A stretch of 64,000 bases of DNA from NCBI GenBank assembly GCA_047967505.1, contig CM106538.1; one strand, 5' to 3'. This document shows, piece after piece, positions 1 to 12,329 of the stretch (positions are counted from its first letter, which is position 1; each line of letters starts with the position of its first letter). The notes below the pieces were generated by a model. The model worked only from the letters and a program-made list of their open reading frames with translations, made no database searches and had not been told where the DNA came from. The translations under genes were made by a program, and so were the position numbers. This stretch comes from Dipteris shenzhenensis. Its lineage: Eukaryota; Polypodiophyta; Polypodiopsida; Gleicheniales.

Positions 1-3000
1 AGGTCGCCCCTGGAGGGCCAAAACCACTCCCTCGGGTCCCACTGGACCTCTCTACCCTCCCATAGCCAGAGGCGCCATCTAGAGGCTCCTGATCTAAGAT
101 ACTGGGAGGATCAATGTGCCACTCCTTCTCCAAGCATCCTACCACTCTAATCATTTGCCAGTGTATCCCATCAAGACTCCCATCCATCTCAGGGTCACTC
201 CAAGTGAGGGGCTCAAATAGGCCTCTAGGTCCTACAAAGAAGCTGGGGTTGCATGATGCCGTGCTACATCAAAATCCTCAAGGGAACACCAGCATGAGAA
301 AACTGCCCCAATTATCTGTTGTCTCTCCAAATGTGAATTCCTTCCCACCAGGACTCAAGAATGGCTAAGTCGTGATCTCGTCCATCCGCTGCCCTGTCTC
401 TCTCAGATGCGCTAGGGTTTTAAGCCTCGCCTGCCTCCATAGGTAGTTTGCTCCAGCGACCAAAAGACCCTGCTAGACAACTGTCCCACTGTGCCCAACC
501 AATGTGAGTCCGCTACCCAAGCATACATCCCTCCTGATCTCTGACATCTAGGTGCCACATAAGAGGCTGGCACTCAAACTCCTCTCTACATCTGCGTAGA
601 GCATGGATGAGACCCCTTGCTAGTCTCTGCCACACCCTGTGAAGACTCCTCATTAGGGGGGAGCCCTTCCTTGTAAAGGGGGCCTTTGAGAAGATCCATC
701 TATGTGAAGGCTGCCACTGTCCCCCAGTGCATGGGGTGTTCCTCAGAAGCCCTCTCTGTAAGAGGAGATTCCAAGGCTCGGCACCTGGGGTGAGGCCACG
801 AACCACCAACTTGCCCAAAAGGGCCCTGCTCTGCATCTCCAGATCAATGATACCCAAGCCTCCCAGTGCTTGTGGCATGATCACCGTCTGCCAAGCTACT
901 CATGCCCTAGTGTTCCTCGTGCCGTCTAAACCTGCCCAGAGGAAGTTCCGTACCAACCGTCGGAGCTGCCCAATGCATCCTCTGTGAAAGCACCAACATG
1001 AGGCAATATATCAGGCAGTGGCAAGAACGACTTGGTTTGCCACTAAGGTGCAACCTGCAAGGGAGAGTTTGGCTGAGCTCTAATATAGAAGCTTGCATCG
1101 AATACTCTCAAGGATCGGGGCAATCTGCTACTCTGCTGTGATGTCAATACCCACTTGGCAGTCGAGGTATCTCACTGTCTGGCCCCGCGGTCCCCGCGGT
1201 ATCCATCTGAAACCAAAGTCACTTCCCCACTTACGGATCTCCTGTGTCTCCTCAAAGCCCGTGAAGAAGCCGATGGATTCTGTCTAGTTGATTCGTGCCC
1301 TTGAGGCCTCACAATAGATAGCCAAGGTGCCTCTGACTCTCTCTAGACTCAGTGTGGTGCCCTCAACATACAAGGCCGTGTCATTTGCAAACTCCGAGTC
1401 AAGGAGCTTCTCCTCTTGCTTGATTGGAAGCCTCAACCCTGTGAGACCCGCCACCTATGATCTCAAATAGTAGCCCAGAGCCTCCGCTACAAACAAGAAG
1501 AGGAAGGGAGCTAGTGGGTAGCCTTGGTGGACCGAGCAAGAGAAAGGAAAGGCCTCGCCTGTGTGTCCTCTGATAATCATCTGACTAGAGCTCCCTGTAT
1601 AGCGCTAAAACTCCTCTGACCCATCTGTCTGAGAAACCCAATCTCCTCATAGTGCCCTCCAAGAAAGACCACTCCACCCTGTCGTAGGCCTTCTCAAAGT
1701 CCAAGAGAAGGATGGCCAGTGGCTGTGACTCCTCTTGGACCAATCCACTGCCTCCTAGAACGAGAAGATGTTGTCCAGGATGCTGCGCTCCTAGACAAAC
1801 CTAGTCTGTGTGTCATGGATGATGTCGATAAGATGAGGCCATAATCACAAACTCAAGACCTTGGCGAGGATCTTGTATGCAGTATCAAAGCAGAGTGATC
1901 GGCCTCCACTATCAGATATCTAACCTATCTCCCCCTTTTGGGATCAAACAGATCCACCCCCTACATAAGGACTAAGGGAGAAAGCCTATGTCAAAAATCT
2001 CCTGGCAAGCTAAACAGAAAAGGGTGGAGATAATCTCCCAGAAATTTCGGAAGAAGGCCAGAGTCAAGCCATCCTCCCCTGGGCACTTTTAGGTAGGGAG
2101 AGCCTTGAGGGCTTCCCAGAGCTCCTCATATGTGAAAGGATCCTCAAGTCTGCTGCATAAGTCCCATGAGACTATTGTCGGAATGTGATCCCAAACTAGC
2201 TCTCGGGCCACAAGACCAGCTGGGGTCATCCTCTCTGTCTGAAAGAGCTAGCTATAAAATCCGATGGTCATGTCAAGAATCTCTTGTGGGTCAGTGTGCA
2301 TGATGCCCTGCGAGTTCCAGAGACGCTGTAGCTGTGTGCCGATCGATCGGGGCCTAGTGGTGTGAAAGAACTCCTTCATCATCCTATTGCCTTGCTGTAC
2401 CCATCGGGCCCTAGAGGAATGGTAGGAGAACTCAGTCTGCCATAGCTCCGTGTCCTGAAGCTCGAGACAAGCGCTCTCCAATCTGTCACTAAGCCACTGA
2501 GAAACTGGGTCCTATTCCCTGAGCCTCTCGATGGAGGCAAGGTCTCTCCTCAAAGCCCGCTCGTGCTCTTGAAGCATCCTCCTCTGCCTAAGGGCGTGAG
2601 CCTGCAACTCCACACTGCTCCTCCAAATCGCATTGGCCACCCACGTAGGCCAGCCCTCACTCGGTGCCATTTCTGAGTGCTCCTAGATCTCTACCATAAC
2701 CTCTGAATCTCCTCATCCTGCAAGAGGTCCTTTGGAATGTGGACCCTCTTCTGGGGGAGACCTCAACGAGGCTGATCCAATTGAGTACCACTGGAGAGTG
2801 GTCGAACATCATGGTATGTGCCAAAATTTCAGTAGATCCACCTCTGTGTAATGCCCAGTCCCCAACATAAAAGCGGTCTAATCTCTCGAGCAATCCATCG
2901 TGTCTCCTCTGTCCAAAGGAGAAGAAAAGGCTACCAGGAGTCCTGCTGAACTCTGGCTCTCTCCACGGGTCTCTGCCACTGATATTGAAAATGAACTGCT

Positions 3001-3510
3001 CCTAGGTCCTACGCTCTGTTGTTGGCATCTTAGAAAATGAGGTGCCGCCCTACTTATCTTACCCAAACTCAAGGTTGTTGAAGTCCCCTCCAACAATCCA
3101 AGAGTCAACATCCAGAAGAAGACACTCTGACAGCCTCCTCCAAAAGGCTAGGCGGTGCTGTCTACACGCTGGGCATACACGTTCAGGATTCCAATCCTAG
3201 ACTATCCCGTCCGAACTCCCATCCAAACTGCCCAAAGCTTGCCCTAATTGTAGACCTCTGAAGCCAAAGTCTGTGAGATTGAGATGCAGACCCCTCCGCT
3301 CCGTCCTACTACAGGAGACCACTCCTCTGGACCTCTCCATGGGAGAAGATGATGGCATCGCCTAATGTTTGCTGCTGACAACATGTGCTCCTAAATCATA
3401 AGGATGTCCATTGCTCGCCCTCTGCAACTCCTACCGGAGCATCAAGTACTGGGGCTAGCTACGAACACGATTGTGGAGCTCGTGTACATTCCAACTCACT
3501 ATGGTCCAGC
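1..3510 (-). pseudogene. L1-type LINE ORF2 (endonuclease + reverse transcriptase), decayed, cut by left window edge
   Basis: Read on the minus strand, ORF2 starts near 3510 with MSWTIVSWNVHELHN, the usual opening of an apurinic-type (EEP) endonuclease. It continues through endonuclease blocks (VGGDFNN near 3080; DHSPVVLNW near 2800), an RT region (2481-2250 upstream segment, then [19 protein letters not shown] near 1690-1740, which is RT motif A with its catalytic Asp) and the late part GGLGIIDLEMQSRALLGKL near 850. Stops and frameshifts break it into pieces of 60-125 codons, so no protein is made. The frame is still recognisable at base 1, so the element continues to the left. In cells with an intact copy this protein nicks target DNA and copies the RNA in place. 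The family (plant L1-like non-LTR) is clear; the exact clade is not. Confidence 0.85.
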
Positions 3511-5470
3511 TCATGAGGACAGGGGAGTCGAGAACAACACTCTCCTGTGAGTGGGTGCCTGTCCTAGAAAGACTGTCTTGTGTGATTTTGTCGGGGGTTT
3601 GGAGGGCAAGTAGTTAGTGTCTGTGCGGCATCGTACTAGCGTGGATACTCGCTCAATACCGATCTTTCGTGCCCACTTCATCATGAAGGAGGCTTCCACC
3701 CCAAAGAACTCCGTGCACGTCTGGAGGGGCTAGAAGTGTGCCTGCTCCACCTTTGCCTCCATCGGCAATCTGATAACTCCTGTCACCAAATCATACACCA
3801 GCTCCTCGCACATGAAGCTCAACTGAAAGTTCACCTCCGCGCCATGGGCATATCAAAGATCTAGTCCCTGTGATCCCATCCACTCGTCCATCATGAGCAT
3901 AATCTGATTACCCAAAATAGCATCAAACAGCTTGGGAGCTGCTGGCTGGGAGGACGAGCCTCATCCCTAAGGATCCCTCTCTGAGCGGACTTGTTGCTGC
4001 GATGATGAAGCAGAAGGGGGCGTCACCATTCCCTTGCCTGATGGTAGGGGTGTTGAAGCATAAGAAATTGCTACTGAAGAGGAGAGGGGGGCGGCGGGAG
4101 AGGGAGAGGTAGGCACATGGGGGATAGAGGGCAGGTGGCGGGTGGTGAGAGTGACCATAGAAGGGGGGGCTAAGGGGAGGGAGGGGGCGGGGGGAACCCT
4201 GGAGAGGGAGGGGGAAGTGAAGAGGAGGAGGGGGAGGGGTTTTGGGGGGGGGGGGGAGGAGGGAAAAGGACGACCTCAGGCCCCCCCTACTGATCAGGCT
4301 CGCCAAGGCTCTGGATTGGCTCCTCCACGGCCCTTGTCGGGCTAGCATCCGCAGCTTCTACCATCACCGCATCCGGAGCTCCTGGGGCTCTCTGTTGTTG
4401 CAAGGGTGGGTGTGGAGGCTGAACTTCTAAAGCTAGAGGATCGACTGGTGGCCCCTAGTACTGGGGGAGGTGGCTCCTGCTGTTCCTCTTTCGAGGCCTC
4501 TCAGTCAACCCTATCCCTCTCCCTGCGGTTGGCCATCTGTTTGCGATGTTTGCGGGCCTACTTGCTTGGTTTCTTTTTTTTTAAACTGTGTCCAGTTCCC
4601 TTCCAAGGGGGTAACCCATGGGGTTTGAGACTCCTGCTACTCCTGCCTGAGAGGGCGCTAAACTCGGGCCTGCTGATTCTGCCTACTTTGTGGAGGAGGG
4701 GGGGAGATGCATGAGGGAGGCCATGGGGGCAATCTCTGGCGAGGTGATCCATTTGTCTGCATCAAAGACACTGGCCTGGTAACTCGGAGATGTCCACCCT
4801 CTAACAAAGTGTGCCCCCTTCTAGGGTCTCGAGAAGGATCAAAACTCTAGGCTCTCCACCACCAGTCTGATCCTAGGGACTTCATCATCTACTAGAACGA
4901 AGGCGGTCGGGGTCTCTAGCAGGGACTCAAGCACTATGCCAAATGCCAGATCGATGAAAGGAAGGATGGCTCAATACTCCTTGGGGAGCCCTGGGAAGTG
5001 GAGTGTAACCTGAAAACATGGAACACGGAGTGCGTATCCATGTCCTCCATTGTGAACCCATGATACCAAGGAAAGAGGTAGACAAGGTGCGGGCCAAGGA
5101 GTATGGGGCTCTGCTCCACAAGTGTAGAGGCGGTGTTAGGGGAGCTCAGTTGGATGAGGAAAATGCCTCATCAATAGATGGTGACCCCCTGGATGTGGTC
5201 GCCCTCTAATGTCAAGCTCGCTTGGATCCACTCTCGCATCTGTCTCCGTGTAGGTGTGAGGCCCACAATTCTGCCCACAAGCACCTTGTCCTAGAGAGAT
5301 TGAACTGCCTGTTGTACCTGTTGCTTGTCAGCTAGGGAAAGAAGAACCTTAACGGCTGTGGGAGTCAAGGGTGCTGCCATTGAGCGCCACTGACTAGACC
5401 AAAGGTCACCGTGAAGATTTTCTTTCATCGTAACAAACACAAATGCTTCCACTACAGGGGGCAAATGAAA
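3511..5470 (-). pseudogene. LINE ORF1 (RNA-binding gag-like protein), decayed
   Basis: This lies directly upstream of the ORF2 remnant on the same strand, as ORF1 does in L1-type LINEs. Near 5440-5200 the minus strand reads a DUF4283-like N-terminal segment (APLTPTAVKVLLSLADKQQ, then MREWIQASLTLEGDHIQG). Near 4777-4730 it reads a CX2CX4HX4C zinc knuckle (CRQMDHLARDCP) in which one spacer codon is TGA. After the knuckle comes a proline-rich, C-rich stretch (about 4350-4080), then a C-terminal segment to 3520. The N-terminal segment is clearly related to the one at 23374-23660, so both belong to one LINE family. Several stops and shifts make it non-coding. Confidence 0.75.
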
Positions 5471-5640
5471 AAGGAAAAGAAAGGAGGACGGCAAGGCAGA
5501 GAAGCAAAGGAGAGAGAAGGAAAGGGCGGCAAGGAAAGTAGAGGGGAGGAGAGGAAGGAGGGAGCAAGGGGGAGGAGAAGGAGGAAGGAATGAAGAAGAG
5601 GAAGGAGGGCAGGCGAGGCGGGAGAAGAGGTGTTATGAGA
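5470..5640 (-). repeat. Polypyrimidine 5' leader of the LINE at 1-5470
   Basis: The plus strand is nearly pure purine (AGGAAAGG/GAGGAG runs), so the LINE transcript strand is pyrimidine-rich just before ORF1. Similar pyrimidine-rich leaders precede the LINE ORF1 copies at 20470-22290 and 28530-30480. Confidence 0.6.
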
Positions 5641-7612
5641 ATTGGAATTATCCCATTAATTTAATCCTTCAATATTTAGTTTAGTGAGATTCAACATTTT
5701 TGTCATGCAGTTGATGCATGTGTGCTTGCTATTCCGTAGTGATGGATGTGTGCTCCTACATGGCTGGATATATGGCCACGGCTGTATGAGTATGTAGCAT
5801 TGTGTGCACAACTTACACGATGACGGTATGTGTAGCATGTGTGCACCATCCGTACGATTTTATTCATGTGTAGCATCAGGTGCACCATGAGATGTGGTAT
5901 GTGTCGCATGTGTGCACCATTCATATGTGATTTATTGATTTCGCATTGCTATAATACTAAAAGGTTGATTGATTGTGGTGATTAATTTCAAGGTTATCTT
6001 ATGTTTGAAATATTTCATTACTATTGATCGTGTGAATTCAAGGGAAGAGTAATTGATCAGGCGATGGCATTTGGCAAGCATGATCCGCCATATTTTGGGC
6101 ACGTAGGTGCAACTCTAGTGATGTGGGGATGAATAAGGCTTATGCCTAATTTTTGATATTACAAAAGCTTATGTACATATTTGAACTTTGGATTATTAGT
6201 GGCTTGGCTAAGTGTATAAACTAAAGTTAGAAAAAGCTTTATTTTTTAGAAAAAGCCAGCTATTCTAAAGGGTGGATGGGCTTTTTGTAAAATCGGGTAT
6301 GGAGGAAAGCATAGAGGTTTTTTGTATGATTTTTGCTCGGAAGCTTTTGGGGAATATACATAAATACATAGGAGGTGGAAGGAGAGCACCACACCTATGG
6401 GGGGAGATTGTACTCAGCAAGGTTGTTCTGTCTCTTCTAATCATGAGTTTTGAGAGTCTCTGCGTATTTTCGAAGAGTGTTGCTGTGTTTTTCAAGGATT
6501 TATAGTTTCCGTGAGCATTTCCCCTCGCAAGAGGAGAAGAAGAAGGTGGGGGGGAGGCAAAAATGGTAGGAGGGCAGAAGGGCGAGAGGAGGTGCAAGGC
6601 GGCAAGGAGGGAATTGGGATTATTGGGCATGCAAAATAACATTTTAGAAGCTTGCTAGTTCTACTAAAAGGGGAACTAAAGGGGAAAAAATCCAAGAAGG
6701 AAATGGCTCAAGGGGATTTCTAGAATTCCTCCTTTTTCAAAGGGGAAATGGTGATCCCAAATTAAGCCTCGAGTGTGTTCACGTAGAGGAGATTTGTTGC
6801 ATTCCTCCTTTTTCAAAAGGAGAAGAGTCATCCTAGGTCAATCCTGAGGAGGGTGAGCCAAGTTTCAAGTGAAAACTTCCTCCCCAAAAATTCAAAAACC
6901 TTCAATGAGATTTTTAGATAAATTCGCAAGTTTTTTCACAAAATATAACTAGTGTGTGATATAAATACACATGTCATTTTACTTTCATGAATATTTTTCT
7001 CTTAGAGAAGAAGAGCAAGTGGTAATGCTTTACAAAAATGACACATTTCGTTTCTAGAGGGTGGTTCAAGCTAAATAGGAATAAAGAGTTTGCTGAGTCA
7101 GAAAGGTGCAGAGTGTTCTTTGGGGAAGCGACCAACCGATCTACCGTATTGGAGCAAAAGAACGAAAGTTATTAATTTTGGGGAGTTTGGCAAGGTAGAG
7201 CTCATGGAGAGGGAAGAAACTGCCTAGAAGAGGAAGGAGAGATAGGCCTGTATGCATTGAAAAAGTTCTCCCCTTTTTTTGTAGATTCTTGATTTTGCAG
7301 CCACCTTTATCCTCCCATAACCCATCAACTTGTTCTTGATATTGTAGCACATTCATTGGCCTTTGACCTAGCAAGATCCACTTAACACATTCATTGTCCT
7401 TTGACCTTGCAAGATCCACTTATCGATAACAAAGCATCAATTTACTCAAAAGCTTGCTAAGAGGGATTCATTTGGCTAGTTTTTGATACACCTTTGAACC
7501 ACAGATAGTAACACATTAAATTTCAGCACCTTGCCACATTTCTCATTGAGGTTCCATGGTTCTTGCATCCAATAGAAGTAGAGAGAGTACACTTTGTGAG
7601 TTAAGCTCATCA
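5641..7612. other. AT-rich intergenic DNA, no gene recognised
   Basis: No coding signal was found. It holds a loose tandem motif (GTATGTGTAGCATGTGTGCA followed by CCAT) at 5826-5849, 5865-5888 and 5897-5920; a purine run GGGGGGAGATTGTACT near 6398 that resembles the polypurine tract/LTR border of gypsy elements; and a repeated ATTCCTCCTTTTTCAAA motif near 6725 and 6804. None of these makes an element I can delimit. Confidence 0.5.
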
Positions 7613-7627
7613 CATGACAAGGAATAT

Positions 7628-7965
7628 ATATATATATCTAGCTAAATCCAGGAACATGCTCAAACTTATCCTCTAAAAACACAATATAGTGCAATTTCAA
7701 TCTCATGATAGTCACTCATAAGGTTGAAAACCATAAACTCTATCATGCATAGCAGGGACTAGCTACCATGACATCCCTACTGACGTCATCAGTGCCCCAT
7801 AGTGGGTGTAGACCATAGTATAAACATATGCTCTCACACATACAAATCCACACACCCACACATACTCGAGCATCCATTTATACAAAATCTTCGTACTGAG
7901 TTTTCTCAAAGGTGAAGGGCAGACCTCAGCAATGATAAAGGCTAGCACTAAAGGAGAAGGCTAGC
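7628..7965. repeat. Dispersed ~340-bp repeat flanked by a 15-bp direct repeat
   Basis: This block is clearly related, in the same orientation, to 39010-39340 (shared stretches include CAATCTCATGATAGTCACTC and CATAAGGTTGAAAACCATAA). Here it is bracketed by CATGACAAGGAATAT at 7613-7627 and 7966-7980, an apparent target-site duplication. It has no open reading frame. Long duplications and lack of terminal inverted repeats suggest a retroposed, SINE-like element. The 7966-7980 copy abuts the 3'-truncated LINE. Confidence 0.65.
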
Positions 7966-7980
7966 CATGACAAGGAATAT

Positions 7981-9544
7981 GATCAATAAATTTGCTACGT
8001 CTCCTAGTCGTAGCTCTGCGTCTAACCAGGGCTACTGTGACCCCAGTCGGTCAGGCTCCAACTCTAAACAAGGAGGGGATGTCTCCAAGTGTGATCTGTG
8101 TGTCGACCCTCTGTCTGAGCTGTCGGGTCACGGCAGGCTTCGGGTCACGGTCATGTCGAGGCCATGTGATCTAGCTGAAAGAACTCTGTGATAGAGCTCT
8201 GAGAGGGATCAACCGAGGAAGAAGGCTGCTCTTGTCTCCATGCTCGGAGTATCCTCTTGCGGTGTCTAAGTGCCTCATGAATGAAACCTGCCAAACACCG
8301 CTGGTCTGGGTAGGAGAGGAAATGGGCTAAAATCCCATAACTATCTCTAAAGAGGCAGTGGAAACGTCCTCGGATCTCATAGTACATAGGACACCTGAAG
8401 ATGAAATGCTCCTCTGTCTCAAACTCCTGTATGTCACATAGTGTGCATATGTGTTGCTCCCTGGGTAGTCGCTCTGCTCTGCCGCTCTCGATGCAAAGTT
8501 TGTGTGAAGAGACCCAGAACTGCCCAAGAGAGACCCTCATCGAGTGGGGTAGGTGAATCTATGTGTATCCTGGTGGGTCAATGAAACCCTCCACTGTGAT
8601 ATGTAAGAAGTGATCTCTGTAGAAGCTAAGCTTCACTGGGAGTTCACTCGGTTCCAACCAGGTCCGAAAAGTGTGTAGCTATAGTAGATCCTCACGGATA
8701 ACCTGGTTGACCTCGTGTGACAAGAGGGGAGAGAACGAAGCATCCATGCTATACTGGAAGGGAGGTAGTCCATCCATGTGGAGCCCCAGTCGCTCAAACC
8801 ATCTCTCTGTACGTGCATATCAGCACCTCTAATCTCCTTCTGCTGCAAGTGCCATAGAAGAGGATAGAGCTATCCATGGTAGCCTGCTACGCCCCGAGGT
8901 ATAATCCCCATATTTCCTAACTCGGTATAGATATGTGATGACTTGAAATGCAGCATCTAGCTGTAAAGGGGGTGACCCAAACTCAGCCTGAATGATCTGG
9001 TGAGGAACGGATGACTTACCACGAATCATCCGTGATAGCATGAGAACCTGTAGCCGCTCCACACGGGCCCACTCTGTATTCGACAAGTTTGGCCCCCAAC
9101 AAGGACTGCCGTACATCCCTGTTGGGCGAGCCAAGGAGTCAAAAAGCAACCCCTTGGTGCATGGATCCTGAAAGTGTGAGCGGAAGCACTACCTCTCTAG
9201 CCTGGCCAATGAGGCATACCCTCTACTCAAGCGTGCCTACATCGCGGATCTCATAGTGAAGCTCGGTCCGGAGAAGATAACCCCAAGATAAGTGTATGAT
9301 GAAACTATCTCAACAAATGACCCCGCAAATGTGAACTGCTCCTGACGCATGATGGCTGGAGATGTATTGAAGATCATGACCTTGGTTTTACTGAAGTTGA
9401 CCTTCAAATCATGAGACTCACAAAAGGACTATAGTGCGTCTAGGTGTCTCTGAAGCCCCTCTGCTGAGGAAGACAAGAGAGCCACATCATCTGCATAGAG
9501 CAAAATCTGGATCAGCGTGTCCGCAAGGAGCAACCTACACCCCC
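7981..9544 (-). pseudogene. LINE ORF2 3' part: RT motif C to zinc-binding C-terminus
   Basis: Continues the preceding entry after the frameshift: YADD motif C near 9500, the thumb region (GSPCWGPNLSNTEWARVERL near 9100-9040) and a reverse-transcriptase zinc-binding (zf-RVT-like) segment near 8480-8370 ([20 protein letters not shown], giving C-X2-C and H-X4-C). It ends in [11 protein letters not shown] and an arginine-rich tail. Several stops interrupt it. The same C-terminal module recurs at 30900-31700 (plus), 37450-38080 (minus) and, more diverged, 36924-37151 (minus), which defines one LINE family across the window. Confidence 0.8.
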
Positions 9545-11338
9545 CTATGTCTGCATCACTGTCTCAAGCTCGTCAATGTAGAGGCCAAACAAGGTAGGCG
9601 ACAAAGGACACCCTTGTTTGACCCCGATGGTACTCATGATCTTGTCTGTCCACCCGGATCCTACCCGAACTCTGCCAGAAACTCTCTCGTAAAGTGCCAT
9701 GACAGCCCAAATGATCTCCTGGTCATAACCCAAGTCTTGTAGGCGCAGTATGAGGTGGGCTCTCGGGACCATGGCAAATGCCTTGTGAAAATCCACAAAG
9801 CAACAATAAACCCTCTGCTTCCGTGACCTCGCCTCCTTGATGATACATCTGAGCGTCAGAATGTGGTGCATGGTTCCATGATCGCGCCGAAATCCGGCCT
9901 GTCCTGCTGCTCTGAGTCCTTGACACTCTGCAAGTCTGCTAACCTCGAAGTCAAGTACTGATGCATAAATCTTGGACATGACATGTCCAATCATAATGGT
10001 CCTGTAGTTCTCCGGGCTCATGGGATCCCCTGCCTTGTGGGTGGGTGAGATAGTGTTAATGGTCCAAGTGTGTGGAAATCCCAAACAAACTGCTTCATTA
10101 AAAAGCTTTGCTAAGATCGGGGCTAGGAGGTTAATCCCATATGCAATGAACTCAGTGCATAGTCCCTCATGATCCTTCGCTCGGCCATTATGAAGTTTCA
10201 TTACAGCATCCTTTATCCCTCCTCTAGTGAAGAGGGTGCAGGATGTGGGATGAGGCATGTGTGAGAGACTACGGACTGGCTGATTTGGGATGTCATTAAG
10301 TGTGCATGCATAATCAAACCAGATCTGGGTGTTAGTGAGTGGCGAAGGGGACCGTCCTAGAAATCTCCGCCAGAAGTCCTTAGAGTTGTTACTAAATAAA
10401 ATGTTCACTAGCCCCTCCTCGTTTCGACGAATAAAGTCTAGTTTCTTCCTTCGTACCAGTCTACGGTATTCATGTAGCGCATCTGGTGCGCTCGGAAGAC
10501 TGTTTTTGGTTTTGAATCTGAGTTGACGGCGTAAGGCCTTACACTCATCATCGTACCAACTATTACAGGGTACGGTTCCAGGGGGTGGTGGGCGGGTGGA
10601 GCGGGTGGTGTGGGGAAAAGCGTGAATGGTAGTCTCGTGTAGTGAGCGGGTGACAAGGGCAGCACGATCCTCTAAAAGTGGTATGAAGTCAATATAAGCG
10701 AGGAGTATGTACAGACGGCCAGAGTAAGAAGGTGAGTGCTCCCGATCAAAGCGTATATCGTGGTAGGTGGAGTAAGCACTGAGTGGGGTGGAAGGTGCTA
10801 TGCAAAGGGAGGTGGAGATGCGAAAGAAAAGGTATGTATGATCAGCCCCTGGGGGGAGAGGTGCTACAGTGAAGTTAGTAATGCGAGATGTGAAGACAGG
10901 GGATCCCATGATGTAATCAACAACACTGGAGCCCCCCCCATGTGGAAAGCATGTGAAACCACCTGAAGCAGGCCATCTGTCAAGACCATTATAGATAATG
11001 AGATCATGTATTCTGCCTAGGTCTAATAAGGCCTGCCCATAGGATGAGAGTGGACCTCGCCTGTCAGCCGAAACCCGTAGCATACCTGCCTTCTCACGGT
11101 CAACATCTGCCAGTACAGTGGAATCATCTCTGAAATCAAGAAGTGGTACCTGACGGGCCCTTGTCCTCGCATTGAAGTCCCCCACGAGAAGGACTTCTCC
11201 GTGGCTAGAAAAGTCAATGATGGACTGATAAAGGGCGGCAAATGGGGATGTCTCATCATCACCTCGAATATCTCTGGCAAAGTGGGAGGTCTCCGTGGGA
11301 AAGTAGCAAACTGCGACAAACAGATCCTGGCTGTCCAT
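9545..11338 (-). pseudogene. LINE ORF2, 597-codon open segment: endonuclease and RT up to motif B
   Basis: The longest open frame in the window. Residues about 1-190 are an EEP endonuclease (VGDFNAR, then SSVVDYIMGSP, then GADHTYLFF with the catalytic-type His). Residues about 340-597 are RT: HKAGDPMSPENYRTIMIG, motif A VDFHKAFAMVP with the catalytic Asp, motif B GVKQGCPLSPTLFGLYIDEL. The frame then hits TAG, but a one-base change of frame gives the missing motif C (LLYADDVALL, near 9505-9480), so a single frameshift at about 9545 separates motif B from motif C. The start is arbitrary: the endonuclease homology begins upstream (about 11500) behind stops. It would have nicked and reverse-transcribed its own RNA at the insertion site. 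As it stands it cannot give an active enzyme. Confidence 0.85.
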
Positions 11339-11779
11339 GTGTCATATCCGGATCCAAAGAAACCTAGAATGTGTATCTCTCTGCTCTACTAAAATGATCC
11401 CTCGGAGTGTGGATCTGCATTTAACCTGAAACTCCTCCTGTACCCCTCGTCTCATCTCTGTAGGTAGACTCCCATGTATATCCGTTGACTATTGGGAGAG
11501 GGCGCTCTAGACTCTGATGTGTGTATAGAAGACTATGTCATGGCCTGTATAGGATTCCGAGAAGTTCCCTGGTTCTGATTATAAGGTGCCATTACAGTTC
11601 CAAATGGTGCAGGACAGGGTCTCGGATATCTGAGTCTCAAGTGGAGTTGCTCATGGATTGCATGGGTATTGATTATCGCACTTCTAGCATCTAGTATCCA
11701 GCATCCATGGGACAAACGGAGCGGACCAACGGCCTCCTATGTAAATCCATGGGGAAAATGGCCACAAGGAATAGGAGCC

Positions 11780-12325
11780 AGTGAGATCAAAAGGTCACTG
11801 AAGCCGTGTGGGCTTACAACATCACCCATAAAATGTTTACATGCCACACTCCTTTTGAGTTGGTGTATGGTACTGAGGCAGTTTTACCACTAGAGATAGA
11901 GATTCCGGCCTTGAGATTGTTGGCATGAGAATAGAGGATGACAGAAGATGAAGATGTAGAGGCCAGGTTGGTACAACTTGAGAAGTTAGATGAAACCGGA
12001 CGCCTTGCACTACATCAAATAGAGATCCAAAAGAACCAACAAAAGGCCCGCTTGGATGCTAAGATTCGCAAGAGATGGGAAAGACACTTTGCTGAGGGGG
12101 ATGTTGTGCTATGCTTTGATAACAGATTGGACCACCAAATGGATAAAAAGTTTCTTCCATTGTGAACCCGTCCATACAAAGTCATCAAGGAATGTAGCAA
12201 TGGGTCCATACAGGTCTACATGAGCCATATGGCAAGAAGGTGATCAACAAGCATTATCTCAAGCCCTTCTTTGTGCGTGATGGTCCAGGGCATGGACATG
12301 CTATGCATTCCTTGCCTGGGGGGGG
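11780..12325 (+). pseudogene. Ty3/gypsy integrase C-terminal remnant and polypurine tract
   Basis: Plus-strand frames read the end of a gypsy integrase: TPFELVYGTEAVLPLEIEIP near 11850-11910, then an open piece at 11938-12165 with QKARLDAKIRKRWERHFAEG and VLCFDNRLDHQMDKKFLPL, then RPYKVIKECSNGSIQV. Stops at about 11925 and 12163 break it. A run of eight G (TTGCCTGGGGGGGGAAC, near 12317) follows where a polypurine tract should sit. RT, protease and gag are absent. The LINE at 7981-11740 abuts its 5' side. Confidence 0.75.
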
Positions 12326-12329
12326 AACT

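Larger units (their letters stand above)
7981..11740 (-). mobile_element. Non-LTR retrotransposon (LINE), truncated at both ends
   Basis: The minus strand carries an endonuclease-RT ORF2 from about 11600 down to about 8000. Its 5' part (with ORF1) is absent: the gypsy integrase remnant begins at about 11780. Its 3' end is lost too; related copies at 30555-36205 and 37190-38304 extend about 250-300 bp further to a hairpin tail, whereas this copy stops near 8000 in the arginine-rich C-terminal region. The adjoining 7628-7965 repeat may have been involved in that loss, or simply inserted next to it. Confidence 0.85.
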